Of a DNA stretch of 64,000 bases, positions 36,744-46,400 are shown piece by piece. A program made the position numbers and the translations under genes. Under the pieces are notes generated by a model. The model had not been told where the DNA came from, searched no databases, and saw nothing but the letters and a program-made list of their open reading frames with translations. The first letter of the stretch is position 1. Every line of letters begins with the position of its first letter. The stretch lies in assembly GCF_000317675.1 (NCBI RefSeq), contig NC_019776.1:2232001-2296000 (forward strand), read 5' to 3'. This stretch comes from Cyanobacterium aponinum PCC 10605. Lineage in GTDB: Bacteria > Cyanobacteriota > Cyanobacteriia > Cyanobacteriales > Cyanobacteriaceae.

Positions 36744-37709
36744 TTAAACAGGGGAAATAGAAACCTCAAGGGTCATTATATTGTTATTTTCATTGGCTTC
36801 TAAAATCAAATTGTCTGGGTCTGCAATGATATTTATGATGTTTTTTCCTGTTTTTAATTTAATCTTATTTTTAGGAATATTAATTTTAAAAGAATTACCA
36901 GCGCTTAACCAGGGAATGCGACAACCAATGTATGAGCTATATTGATTATTAGGAACTATGTGAATTTGAAGATTACTCACATCTAATAATCCTTGGTTAA
37001 CAACAGTAAAAACAAGGTTATCATCAAGCCATACTGCATCCTTAATCGTTAAATCTGATTCAATTACTTCAACTTCTTGAAGGGGATAGATAATTAAACT
37101 ATCAATATGGAGTAACTTGCTCATCTTATGTTCATGATGTACGTGGCCACCCCAATTTTTTTCTGTACAAATACCATGTATATGTAAATTTTGATTAGGT
37201 TGTGGTACTGTAACTAAACCTGTTTTTGGTTCACTGGCATACATTCCAATTAAGCGCCATGAATTCGCTTTACCCAAGTATTTCATTGGGTTATCAGGGT
37301 GTTCTTGATCAGCACAGTAAAAATGTTGTAATGATGTGTAGATATTATCTTCTGCACTAAAAATATCATCAGAAACAAAATTTTTCATTCTTGCCCACTG
37401 CCATAAACATAACTTCGATGCAATGGTTAAAACAACCGATGACCATGTTGATTTGATATATACACCATAATAATTAGCTTTGACACCGCATTGGTTAATT
37501 GATTGGGTCACAATCTCCGTCAGACTAGAATTAGTAATATTAAAGTTAGAAACATCGATTTCTATACCTTCTTTGCTAATATCATTTGTGAAGCAAACAT
37601 AAGGAAAATGATCTACTTCTGAAGTTGGGGATAAAGAATAAGTTTTACCATCAGTGGGGTTACATTTGTAGATGGAAGTTTTATTTTGCTCAAAATCAGT
37701 GAGATGGGT
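36744..37709 (-). pseudogene. 5'-truncated gene, CARDB-like C-terminus
   Basis: The frame is open for 322 codons from a TAG at 37710-37712 but has no good start. A GTG at 37511 gives 255 residues (MTQSINQCGVK...), yet the 66 codons upstream still read as protein (TYSLSPTSEVDHFPYVCFTN). The C-terminal 90 residues form a CARDB-like beta domain (LVFTVVNQGLLDVSNLQIHIV...NNIINIIADPDNLILEANENNN), which usually mediates adhesion or binding at the cell surface. The N-terminal part is Cys- and Trp-containing and is not recognised. No signal peptide remains, so the gene has probably lost its beginning. Confidence 0.6.
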
Positions 37710-37711
37710 CT

Positions 37712-38050
37712 ATTTTTGGGTTTCGATCGCACTTTTTCATAAATCATAAGAATAACAAATTCTGAGTATTTAGTCTAAGGTAGTCAAATCCGCTAAGTTA
37801 TGGATAATAAAGGATTAGAGCGATTGTTAGTTTTTATAAACAAATCATTGACAAAAATCACTTTTGCTTAACTTCTTACCAATGGGTAAGAGCAGGTTTG
37901 AAGTTTCAGGTTGCAGGTGTTAGGAGAAAGCAATAAGTAATGAATAATGAGTAATGAGGGTTCGGAGTTTTTAATTATTCACTATTTACTATTCACTATT
38001 CATCTTTGCCTCTTGACTTTTTTCCTTTTCTCAATACTCCCTATGAAAAT
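37712..38050. repeat. spacer with composite repeat island
   Basis: 37885-38067 carries TTTCAGG, GTAATGA and TTCACTA heptamers and the repeat end ATGAAAATTTATCCCGAACTCAG, which overlaps the 3' end of the decarboxylase gene. 37712-37884 is AT-rich, with no gene seen. Confidence 0.65.
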
Positions 38051-39781
38051 TTATCCCGAACTCAGATAAGTGTCTATGGGTAATAATTGATAGCGTTGAG
38101 CGTATATTTTTTCAGATAAAGCGGGGGGAATTTTCTCGGTTAAAACAACTTCTATATAAGCCCCATTATTGTGAAGTCTTGCTTTTTCAAGGGCGTTGTT
38201 TAATTCATCTAAAGATGTAACTTTTTGACAGTACCAGTTTTCGCAACCCATTGCATGAGGTATCTGAGCATAATTCCAAGGAGATAAAACATTGTAAATA
38301 TTAGATTTATTTCCTGCTAAAAATTCTTCAATACCAAAAATGCCATTATTTAAGACAATAATTATGGGTTTAACTCCATAACGCCCCATAGTGCCAATTT
38401 CATTTGCCGTAAGTTGATGAGCACCATCGCCTGTAACTAAGATAACTCGTCGTTGGGGATTAGCCAAAGCCGCTCCAAATGTGGCAGGAGTTGCCCAACC
38501 AATAGCCGCCCAAAGGGTTTGATTATGAAAGCTACAGTTTTTTGGTAATAGTAAGGATGATAAGAAAGCAACGCTTAAACCAGATTCACAGATTAAAATA
38601 TCTTCCGCTTCCAGGAAATTTTGCATTGTGGCTCGGAGGGTTTGCCAAGTAATAGCTTGAGAAGCATTTTTTTCGAGGGTAATGGGGGAAGGTTGGGGAA
38701 ATTTTTTGGAGGAAATGGGTTTAATATTCTCTATAAGGTTACTAATGACATCCCCTATCCAAACAGGGCTATAAGTATGGGATTGGGAATTAATATGACA
38801 AATATTAGAGAGAATTTCTACATGATGGGGATGAATGGAAATAATCTTTTCTCGATCGAGTCTTGCTGAACCATGACCTGTAGAAACATCATCAAATAAT
38901 ACTCCTCCTATGTCAAGAATTAAGTCCGCAGATTCTACATATTCTCGGAGGGCAGATTCTGAAGTTGCTCCTCGATACATACCCATATATAAGGGATGAG
39001 ATTCAGAAATTACGGCTTTATCAATTCTGGTGGTGGCGTAGGGAATACCAGTAACTTTAAGAAGGTGGGTGAATTGTTCTGTTAATCCGTAGCGCAGTAG
39101 GGTAAAACAGGGAAGAATAACGGGTTGTTGGGCTTGTTCTAATCTTTGTAAGATAGTTTTAACGGCACACTCTAACTCTTGAGGGTTACTTTTTGGGGGT
39201 GAAACTTGATGTAATGGTACTCCCTGTATGGGATTGCCTATCACTGGCATTTGAGCGTAATCCCCAGCTATGGCGATAATTGCTGGTTGTCGTTGGGAAA
39301 GTGCGATCGCAATTACTCTTTCCATTTCGGTAATTGCATTTTCTGGGGTTAAGATGGTGCTAACACAGGCGGTTGCGGAGGATAATTGATGAAAATGGTT
39401 AAATTCTCCATCCCCGAAAGTATGATGTAAAGGTTTGCGAGTCCGCATTAACCTAGTCGAAGGCATCCCCACCAGATGAAAAATAGGTAATCTTTCTGCT
39501 TTAGCCCCCATGACACCTGCGATCGCACCTAATTCTCCCACTCCATAGGTGGTGCTAAGGATAGACGCCCCAAAAACACGGGCATAACCGTCAGCACTGT
39601 AGGCGGCATTCAATTCATTACTACAGACAATCCATGTTAAATTAGGGTTAGATTCGATCGCATCATCGATAGGAAAGGCATAATCTCCGGGTAAGCCAAA
39701 AACATGGCGAATTCCTAAATCAGCTAGACGTTGTACTGCATATTCAGCAGTGGTAGGATTGTTTTTAATCATCAATAGCAA
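38051..39781 (-). CDS. pyruvate/indolepyruvate decarboxylase-like ThDP enzyme
   Basis: A 576-residue thiamine-diphosphate decarboxylase. Residues matching Zymomonas PDC catalytic positions are present: Asp33 (PGDYAF), Glu56 (CSNELNAAYSADGYAR), His119-His120 (HHTFGDGEF) and the Glu in FGIEEFLAG. The ThDP-Mg motif is GDGAHQLTANEIG...VLNN. The His-His pair separates it from acetolactate synthases. It probably makes an aldehyde from pyruvate or an aryl/indole pyruvate, and the substrate cannot be decided here. The last codons (LSSG, stop) are encoded by repeat DNA. An MFS gene lies 25 bases upstream on the same strand, suggesting an operon. MIKNNPTT (third codon on) is an alternative start. Confidence 0.88.
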   Translation of the reverse strand: MLLMIKNNPTTAEYAVQRLADLGIRHVFGLPGDYAFPIDDAIESNPNLTWIVCSNELNAAYSADGYARVFGASILSTTYGVGELGAIAGVMGAKAERLPIFHLVGMPSTRLMRTRKPLHHTFGDGEFNHFHQLSSATACVSTILTPENAITEMERVIAIALSQRQPAIIAIAGDYAQMPVIGNPIQGVPLHQVSPPKSNPQELECAVKTILQRLEQAQQPVILPCFTLLRYGLTEQFTHLLKVTGIPYATTRIDKAVISESHPLYMGMYRGATSESALREYVESADLILDIGGVLFDDVSTGHGSARLDREKIISIHPHHVEILSNICHINSQSHTYSPVWIGDVISNLIENIKPISSKKFPQPSPITLEKNASQAITWQTLRATMQNFLEAEDILICESGLSVAFLSSLLLPKNCSFHNQTLWAAIGWATPATFGAALANPQRRVILVTGDGAHQLTANEIGTMGRYGVKPIIIVLNNGIFGIEEFLAGNKSNIYNVLSPWNYAQIPHAMGCENWYCQKVTSLDELNNALEKARLHNNGAYIEVVLTEKIPPALSEKIYAQRYQLLPIDTYLSSG

Positions 39782-39806
39782 TTAGTGAATAATGAATAGT
39801 GAATAG

Positions 39807-41312
39807 TTAATTCGATGAAAATGGACGCATACTGTAGGTAATGGCAATGGCGATTAAACAGGAAATAGCACACAATGCAAAACCAAAGCCAAAACTGTGG
39901 GCTAAAGATTCTTGTAAAGCCTGTAACGATTGACTATGACTTGAGGTATGAAGATTTTGATCTACCTGATTAAGTATTTCTTGAACACTGCTAGGTATCT
40001 CAACGGGGAATTGCCAATTAGACTGCTGTTTTAAATTTAATGGTAAGGCAATTGAGATAAAAATACTATAAATAGCCGCTCCTAAAGCTAAACCTAAGTT
40101 AATGGTTAAGGTATTAATCGCTGAACCTCTCATGGCTTGGGATTTGGAAAAATGAACTAAGGCTTGGTGAGAAAGTTGGGCGGTGTTACCATAAAGGATA
40201 CCAAATGCCACTATGCCAAACCAGTCACCCCCATCAAATCCAGATAGGGGAATATCTCGCAAAGACCAAAAACCTAAGGCGGTTAAAGTTAGAGTTGCCA
40301 TCATTAAATATTTGACTCCGAAAGATTTTTCTAAATAGCCACTGGCAAGAGAAACAACCCCTGACAAGATACTTAAAGGCAAAATATGAATAGATGTGTC
40401 TAAAGCAGATAAACTTCTCCCTTCTTGAAAATAAACCGTTAAACAAGTCATAACAAATACAAACAATGCTCGAATAAATAGTTGTAAAACAGAAGGAACA
40501 TACCAACTATTACGAGTAATAATATTTAAAGGGATAACCGCCGATGGTTTATTCGCACTTTGTCGCCACATTACCACCGTTAGCAAGAAAAGGCAGATAA
40601 TCAAAATGTTAAGACTAGGGGATAAATTCGGACTTTCCATCAGGAAAAAGAGAAAGAAAAAGATAGCAAAGCCGATGGTAGTTATGCCTATGTAGTCAGG
40701 TTTGAAGGAGATTTGTTTCGCAGGAAGCAAAGGTAATAAAGGCAGTCCCAAAAGTCCGATCGCAGCAGGTACTACAGGGGCAAAAAAGACCCAATGCCAA
40801 CTAGCAATATGTTCTAAAAATCCTCCTAAAAATGGTCCAATCACTGTACCAATGGTGACACTCGCAGACCAATAACCAAAGGCGATCGCCTGTTCTTTTG
40901 GAGGAAAAATACGCCGTAAACAAGCCAAGGCAACAGGGGCAAGAATTGCCGCCCCACAGGCACATATCACCCTACCCAAAATTAATATCCAACCTTTAAA
41001 AGCAAAAAAACAAATACCACTACCGAGAATAAATAACCATAAACCCCAGCTAAATACCTTTCTTAAGCCGATGCGATCGCCCAATTCCCCCGCAGGTAAG
41101 GAAAGAGCCGCCGCCACCAAGGAAAAAGAAGCTAATACCCACTCTCCTAAATTGGGAAAATCACGGAAAGTATCACCAATGGCAGGTAAGGCAATAAAGA
41201 CAATATTTCCATCTAGTAACATCGCCAGAGTTGGTAAACAAACTATCGGCAAAACCCACCAACGTAGAGGATAACCTTGCCCTGTATCTTCCCATGTCTC
41301 TATTTTTGTCAT
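39807..41312 (-). CDS. MFS exporter, DHA2 (14-helix) type
   Basis: A 501-residue major-facilitator transporter with about 14 hydrophobic helices. The DHA2 signatures are visible: LDGNIVFIALPAIG in helix 1, ELGDRIGLRKVF after helix 2 (motif A), RVICACGAAILAPVALACLRRIFPP (motif B) and WRWVFF-like SWHWVFFAPV near helix 6. Such transporters export drugs or organic compounds using protons. It is the first gene of a probable two-gene operon with the decarboxylase, so export of a product or protection from it is possible. Confidence 0.88.
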   Translation of the reverse strand: MTKIETWEDTGQGYPLRWWVLPIVCLPTLAMLLDGNIVFIALPAIGDTFRDFPNLGEWVLASFSLVAAALSLPAGELGDRIGLRKVFSWGLWLFILGSGICFFAFKGWILILGRVICACGAAILAPVALACLRRIFPPKEQAIAFGYWSASVTIGTVIGPFLGGFLEHIASWHWVFFAPVVPAAIGLLGLPLLPLLPAKQISFKPDYIGITTIGFAIFFFLFFLMESPNLSPSLNILIICLFLLTVVMWRQSANKPSAVIPLNIITRNSWYVPSVLQLFIRALFVFVMTCLTVYFQEGRSLSALDTSIHILPLSILSGVVSLASGYLEKSFGVKYLMMATLTLTALGFWSLRDIPLSGFDGGDWFGIVAFGILYGNTAQLSHQALVHFSKSQAMRGSAINTLTINLGLALGAAIYSIFISIALPLNLKQQSNWQFPVEIPSSVQEILNQVDQNLHTSSHSQSLQALQESLAHSFGFGFALCAISCLIAIAITYSMRPFSSN

Positions 41313-41326
41313 TATGTATGTAGTCT

Positions 41327-41410
41327 CTAAAGTTTGTTTTGAGTTAAAATTTCTGAAGCAACTAAACTCTCTTTAGCCTTTTTAATTAATTTATTAACCT
41401 CTAATTTCAC
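41327..41410 (-). pseudogene. truncated HEPN-domain toxin remnant
   Basis: A 27-residue frame starting at a GTG that overlaps the end of the nucleotidyltransferase gene by four bases: MKLEVNKLIKKAKESLVASE followed by ILTQNKL and a stop. This is the typical beginning of a HEPN protein (LIxKAxESLxAAxxL), but the rest, including the R-x4-H active site, is missing. The gene has been cut to about a fifth of its normal length. Confidence 0.65.
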
Positions 41411-41757
41411 AGTATAATTCCCTCTTTTTTTACATTGTGCAAAAATGGATTATTATTATGATTAAATTTATCAGAAGAGATAAAATGACGAGATAAAACT
41501 ACATCATAATCTAAACTTATTTGATAGATAATATCTCCAGTTCTATCTATTTCTTTATAAGGATCAATGTTGCCTTTAAGAACTACTAAAATATCAATAT
41601 CTGAATGTATTTGAGCATCTTTTCTCCCTTGAGATCCATATAAAATAATTTTGTCTAATTTAGTATTATATAAGTTAATAAAAGACTGTTTTAACTTACT
41701 AATTATTTCTTCTAATTGAGGATGTATCATATTATTTTCAAAAATTAGAAATTCCAA
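41407..41757 (-). CDS. MNT-type nucleotidyltransferase (antitoxin-like)
   Basis: A 116-residue protein with the nucleotidyltransferase motif LYGSQGRKDAQIHSDIDILVVL (GS-x10-DxD). In MNT/HEPN modules this enzyme neutralises a HEPN RNase encoded just downstream. Here the downstream gene survives only as a 27-residue remnant, so the antitoxin is orphaned. It is distinct in sequence from MntA at 19910-20218. A start at the second Met (MIHPQLEEI) is possible. Confidence 0.82.
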   Translation of the reverse strand: MEFLIFENNMIHPQLEEIISKLKQSFINLYNTKLDKIILYGSQGRKDAQIHSDIDILVVLKGNIDPYKEIDRTGDIIYQISLDYDVVLSRHFISSDKFNHNNNPFLHNVKKEGIIL

Positions 41758-41777
41758 TCTTCTCGAAAAAGTAAACT

Positions 41778-41960
41778 AATCTGAGTTCAAGATAAATTTT
41801 TCTGGTTATGGTAGGGCAAAGAAAAAATGAAGAATTAAAAATTAAGAATTAAAAACTCTGAACTTATGACTGGCTTTCTCCTCTCCCCACATCCCCTTTT
41901 CTCCTCCTCTTAACTAATTTACTAGCCGTATTGTCATATCTGAAACCTGTCCTCATCGGC
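41778..41960. repeat. composite repeat copy
   Basis: Left end AATCTGAGTTCAAGATAAAT, then ATTAAGA/ATTAAAA heptamers and a C-rich tract. The right end is degenerate. It lies between the nucleotidyltransferase and DUF692 genes. Confidence 0.6.
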
Positions 41961-41993
41961 GATTATTGGCACGAATTGAGCTTGAATAGAATT

Positions 41994-42854
41994 CTAGGCT
42001 TTCGTTAAAATAGCTTTAGCTTTATGGACTTCTTCCACGGTTCGGCTAATGGGAGGAATATTATTTTCCCATTCAATTAAAGTCGGTTTAGCTCCGAATA
42101 CCTCCATTGCTTTTTGATATAGTTGCCATACTTCATCTCTAACGGCTTCTCCATGATAGTCAATATAATTATTATCTCCCCAAGCTGTACAACCTGCTAA
42201 ATGATAACTTTGGACATATTCAGGCTTAATTGCCATCATTCTCTCTAAGGCATCTTCTTCAAAGTTTTGAGCGTTAGCCCAGAGATTGTTAAGATCCAAT
42301 AACATTTTTGCTCCAGTACGTTTAAACACTTCATTCATAAAGGCTATTTCGTCCATTTCAGAAATGCTGAAACGCATATAACTACTAATATTTTCTAATA
42401 AAATCTCACTACCGAGATATTCTTGCACCTGTTCAACTCTTTCGCAAAAATAGTCTAAAACTTCTTGGGTAAAAGGAAAGGGTATTAAATCATGGAAATG
42501 GTGATGAGAAACGGAACTCCATGAAAAATGTTCTGAAAAAAAACTTCCTTCATTTTCTGCTAGTAAGCGTTTAACCAATTTTAGATAATTTTCTGGCAAA
42601 GGTGCGATCGAACCTATAGATAAACCAAAACCATGAAAGGTAAGAGGATAATTTTCCTTTAATTTTTCAAAAGCATAAACATAATTACCCCCTAAGTCCT
42701 GTAGAAAATGCTCTGGATGCACTTGAACAAAATCCACAGAAGGCATTGTCATTGCAAATTCTTCCGCATTCTCATGACATAAATTTAGACCCGCCGAACG
42801 GGCATTTAAACCGAAACCCACTAACTCTATCTCCTTGCTATTAGTTCCATTCAA
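41994..42854 (-). CDS. DUF692-family (MbnB/TglH-like) multinuclear iron protein
   Basis: A 286-residue TIM-barrel protein of the DUF692 family. Metal-ligand motifs are visible: HPEHFL, FHGFGLSIGS, SEHFSWSS, LLENISSYM, LLDLNNLW, YHLAG and IEWENNIP. Characterised members (MbnB, TglH) use two or three iron ions and oxygen to modify cysteines of small peptides, for example in the copper chelator methanobactin. No precursor peptide or DUF2063-type partner gene is visible nearby. It is divergent from a multicopper oxidase. Its own substrate is unknown. Confidence 0.88.
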   Translation of the reverse strand: MNGTNSKEIELVGFGLNARSAGLNLCHENAEEFAMTMPSVDFVQVHPEHFLQDLGGNYVYAFEKLKENYPLTFHGFGLSIGSIAPLPENYLKLVKRLLAENEGSFFSEHFSWSSVSHHHFHDLIPFPFTQEVLDYFCERVEQVQEYLGSEILLENISSYMRFSISEMDEIAFMNEVFKRTGAKMLLDLNNLWANAQNFEEDALERMMAIKPEYVQSYHLAGCTAWGDNNYIDYHGEAVRDEVWQLYQKAMEVFGAKPTLIEWENNIPPISRTVEEVHKAKAILTKA

Positions 42855-43428
42855 CCATACAAAATAGCATTAATTACCAGTAACCGACGCAACAAATATT
42901 AATGACTGTAACAAAAATATACAATTACCATAAAAAATATAAGGTAAATTAGTATTAATTATTATTAATAGAAACCTTTAAATAAATTTAAAAAAAAGTT
43001 ATCAATTTGTTTTTGTTCCACACTAAAAAAAAAACCAAAAATTATCTAAAAATTAATAATCAAGTTAACTTATAGTAATTCTTAATCATTTATAAATAAT
43101 CAATTATCAGAAAAAAACATTGAAGATACTATCCCTTTTACCTTTTGCTTCAGGCTTTTTACTTTTATCAAATAGTAGTTAATAAAACTCAGCTAGTATT
43201 GCTATATAACCTTTTATCGCTGTATTTTGGTGTTTTCTTTTTGTGACTATTAACTTCTCTTTTTATTTCTAATATATTAGGATTTTATAGCAATATTGAG
43301 AATAAAGATCTAAAATTGACAGTTTGTAAAGAAAAAATAAAATTTTTGAGACAAGAGGTCTTTTTTTCGCCAAAAATCATTAAAATTTTAACTATTTTAA
43401 ATTTACCGATTTTAATGGATAGTTGATC
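42855..43428. other. AT-rich divergent intergenic region
   Basis: About 570 bases, strongly AT-rich, between the divergent DUF692 and multicopper oxidase genes. It must hold both promoters. I looked for a small Cys-containing precursor peptide on both strands and found none. No repeat copy is present. Confidence 0.5.
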
Positions 43429-46400
43429 ATGTCAGATTCTTTTTTCTATCGCCTCGGTGCTATATTCCCTACAACTCCCGAAGGTAATCCCAACATTGTT
43501 TTAAGTTCTAGTCTCAGTTATGATCCTCAAACGGGCATTATTGAAAATAATAATCAACCTCGTCAAGATTTAGAAATTGATCTCGATATTAGCAGTAACC
43601 CCGTACAAATTACGAATGTGGATCAATTTGTTAATGATTTTTTATTGGGAGCAAATGGTTTAACTGCTGTTAATAGTCCTAATTCTCTGTTTACTCAATA
43701 CAAAAATGCGATCGTCAATGGTTGGACAGGCAAATCTCGTAATAATTCTATCTATAACTTAAGACTTATTGGCTATACAGGACCGGGATTTGATCAAGGG
43801 GCGAATACGGACGAATTTTGGTCAGCCCAAGGACAAACCACCGATGAACTTTATACAGCAATCCAAGACAACGATAACTATGATCCTGTGGGTAAATGGA
43901 GTACGTATAATAACGATGAAATCGTCCGCTCTATTTTCGATGCTCAAAATCTTTTAGATAATTTAGATGTTGCCCAAGGAGAAACCCCCCCTCTTTGGTT
44001 GCCAAACTTTTTATATACCTACGGTCTTCCCAATGGAGATACAGTTACCACTAGCTATCCCGGACCTACATTAATTATGCAACCCGGGGAAGATTTACGC
44101 ATTAATTTTGATAATGAAATCACAATTCCCGGATTAACCACCGAACAAATTCAAGCGGCTACTCTAGTGCGTAATAGTTCCTATGGCAATGGTGGTAGTG
44201 CTGGTTTGGGAGGGACAACTTCCACTAATTTCCATTTTCACGGCGCCCATACTGCCCCCGGAGGTTTTGGAGATAATGTAGTTAGTCGTTATACCACTGG
44301 ACAAAGTTGGACAACAAATATTGATATACCTGATGATCATGGTATTGGTTCTTATTGGTATCATCCCCATTATCACCCTTCTGTTAACGCTCAGGTTTAT
44401 GGGGGGCAATCGGGATTTATTCAAATTGGAGATCCCCTCAGTCGCATTCCTAGCCTAGAAGATATACCCCGTAATTTAGCGGTTCTCAAAAATATTGATC
44501 TTGATTTTGGTGCAGACGAAACCGAAGGAGAAGAAAACCCCAGTTTAAGGCTAACTTCCTATGACAGCTTAGGGGGTTTGGTTAACCGTTTAACTATGGT
44601 GACAGTAAACGGAGAGTTTCAGCCTAATCGAGAAACCGTGGGCGGTTGGCAAAGTATTTCTTTAAGCAATCAAAGTAATCAGGCTTACTATAATGTTAGT
44701 TTGCAACAAAGAGTTACAGACAATGATGGTAATACAACCTTAGAACCCATACCCTTATTCATTTATGGAGAAGATGGTCATCAATACCCTGAAATTCGCC
44801 GAGCGGAAGGGGTTTTAGGTTCATATACTCCTCAAGGGGCTTCTGCACCGACTGATTACACAAAAGGAGAAGATATTATTTCCCTAGCACCCGGGAAAAG
44901 AGTCGATGTTTTATTTTATCTTGAAAGTGGCACTACAGAATTAACTTCGGTTTACTCTTTTGAAAAAGATGGGTTAACCTACAATGTTACGAATATGGGT
45001 GGTTATCCTGAATTAAGTTCAGAAAATTCTCAGGCGGCAGGTCCTTTGGCTATTTTGACTGTTCCTGAAGGTACTGAAAATTTAAGCCCTGCTCAACAGG
45101 AAGATTTTATTAATCAGATTAATACTACTATTCCTGTACAAGATATTTTACCGACAACTACTCCAGAGGAGTATGATCCCAATAAAGTACCTAGTGTAAA
45201 TTTATTTGATGAACAGTGGCAACCTGCGAGGGGAAGAGAGTTTAACTGGACAAAAGATGTATTAGTAGGACGAGATCCTACAGAAAGAGATGCGGCAACC
45301 CAAGAGGCTTTAAAAGCCTATGAAGAGTCAACAGGACAGGAATATCAAACTTTTACGGCTTTGCCAAGGGATGAGGAGGGTACATGGTTAGGTTATGAAA
45401 ATCCTTTTCTGATTAATGATCATGTTTTTCCTTTTGGTCCTTTGGTTACAGCTCAGTTAGGCACGATCGAAGAATGGACCCTTAAAAATTGGAGTATCAA
45501 CGCACCCACTAAGTATATTGGACATCCTTTCCACATCCATATCAATGATTATCAAGTGTTGGATAGTGATACTGAGTTACCAGAAAAACGTAATCTTGAA
45601 GATGTGACAATGCTCAATAGTTCTGGCTATCACTACTATGATGCTAGTTCTGGAGAGGTTTTACAAAAAGATCCTTTACAGGGTACTTTTACCACTTTAC
45701 CAGAGGCGATCGACCCTAACAATACTCTGCCTTTAGCAACTTGGGGAGCAAATAATCAAACTATTCGGATGCTATTCCAAGACTTTTTAGGAACTTATGT
45801 TTTCCACTGTCATATTCTGCCCCATGAAGATGCGGGGATGATGATGGCAATTCAAGTGATTGAAAATACCGATGATAGTTGGTTAATTCCTGCAGAACAT
45901 TTTAACTTCGATCGCACTGATGATAATAATATTAATGTCACAGTTTATCGAGCTTCTGATTTTAAGTCTTATACTGTGAGCCTTGACGGAAATGTTGATG
46001 TAACTCCTAGAAGAGGACAAACAGGAGATGTTAGTAGTGATTTTGTCCAAGAAGTCGTAATTACCACCGAAGGAGATGGTTTAGTCCGAGTCTATGATGG
46101 TGCTAGTTTATTGACAAACCAAACTAACTTACTCAGCAGTTTTAAACCCTATGAAAATAGTAATTTAGCACCTTGGGCAGTAATTTCTGATTTGAGCGGA
46201 GATAACCGCAATGATATAACTACCGCAGGTTTTACTCAAGTAAATAACGACGGTTCTGTTAATTTAACCGACTTCACCGTAACAGGTTGGAATACTGACT
46301 CCCAAGGAGAAGACTGGACGGAAATTTTTGAATTTGATCCTTGGGAATTCATTGACATTGAAGGGGATAATCTTGATCCTGTTGCGGGTTTACGTCCTGA

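Noticed and set aside
42855-43428. Precursor peptide gene for the DUF692 protein
   Set aside because: No short frame with Cys residues and a ribosome site was found on either strand.
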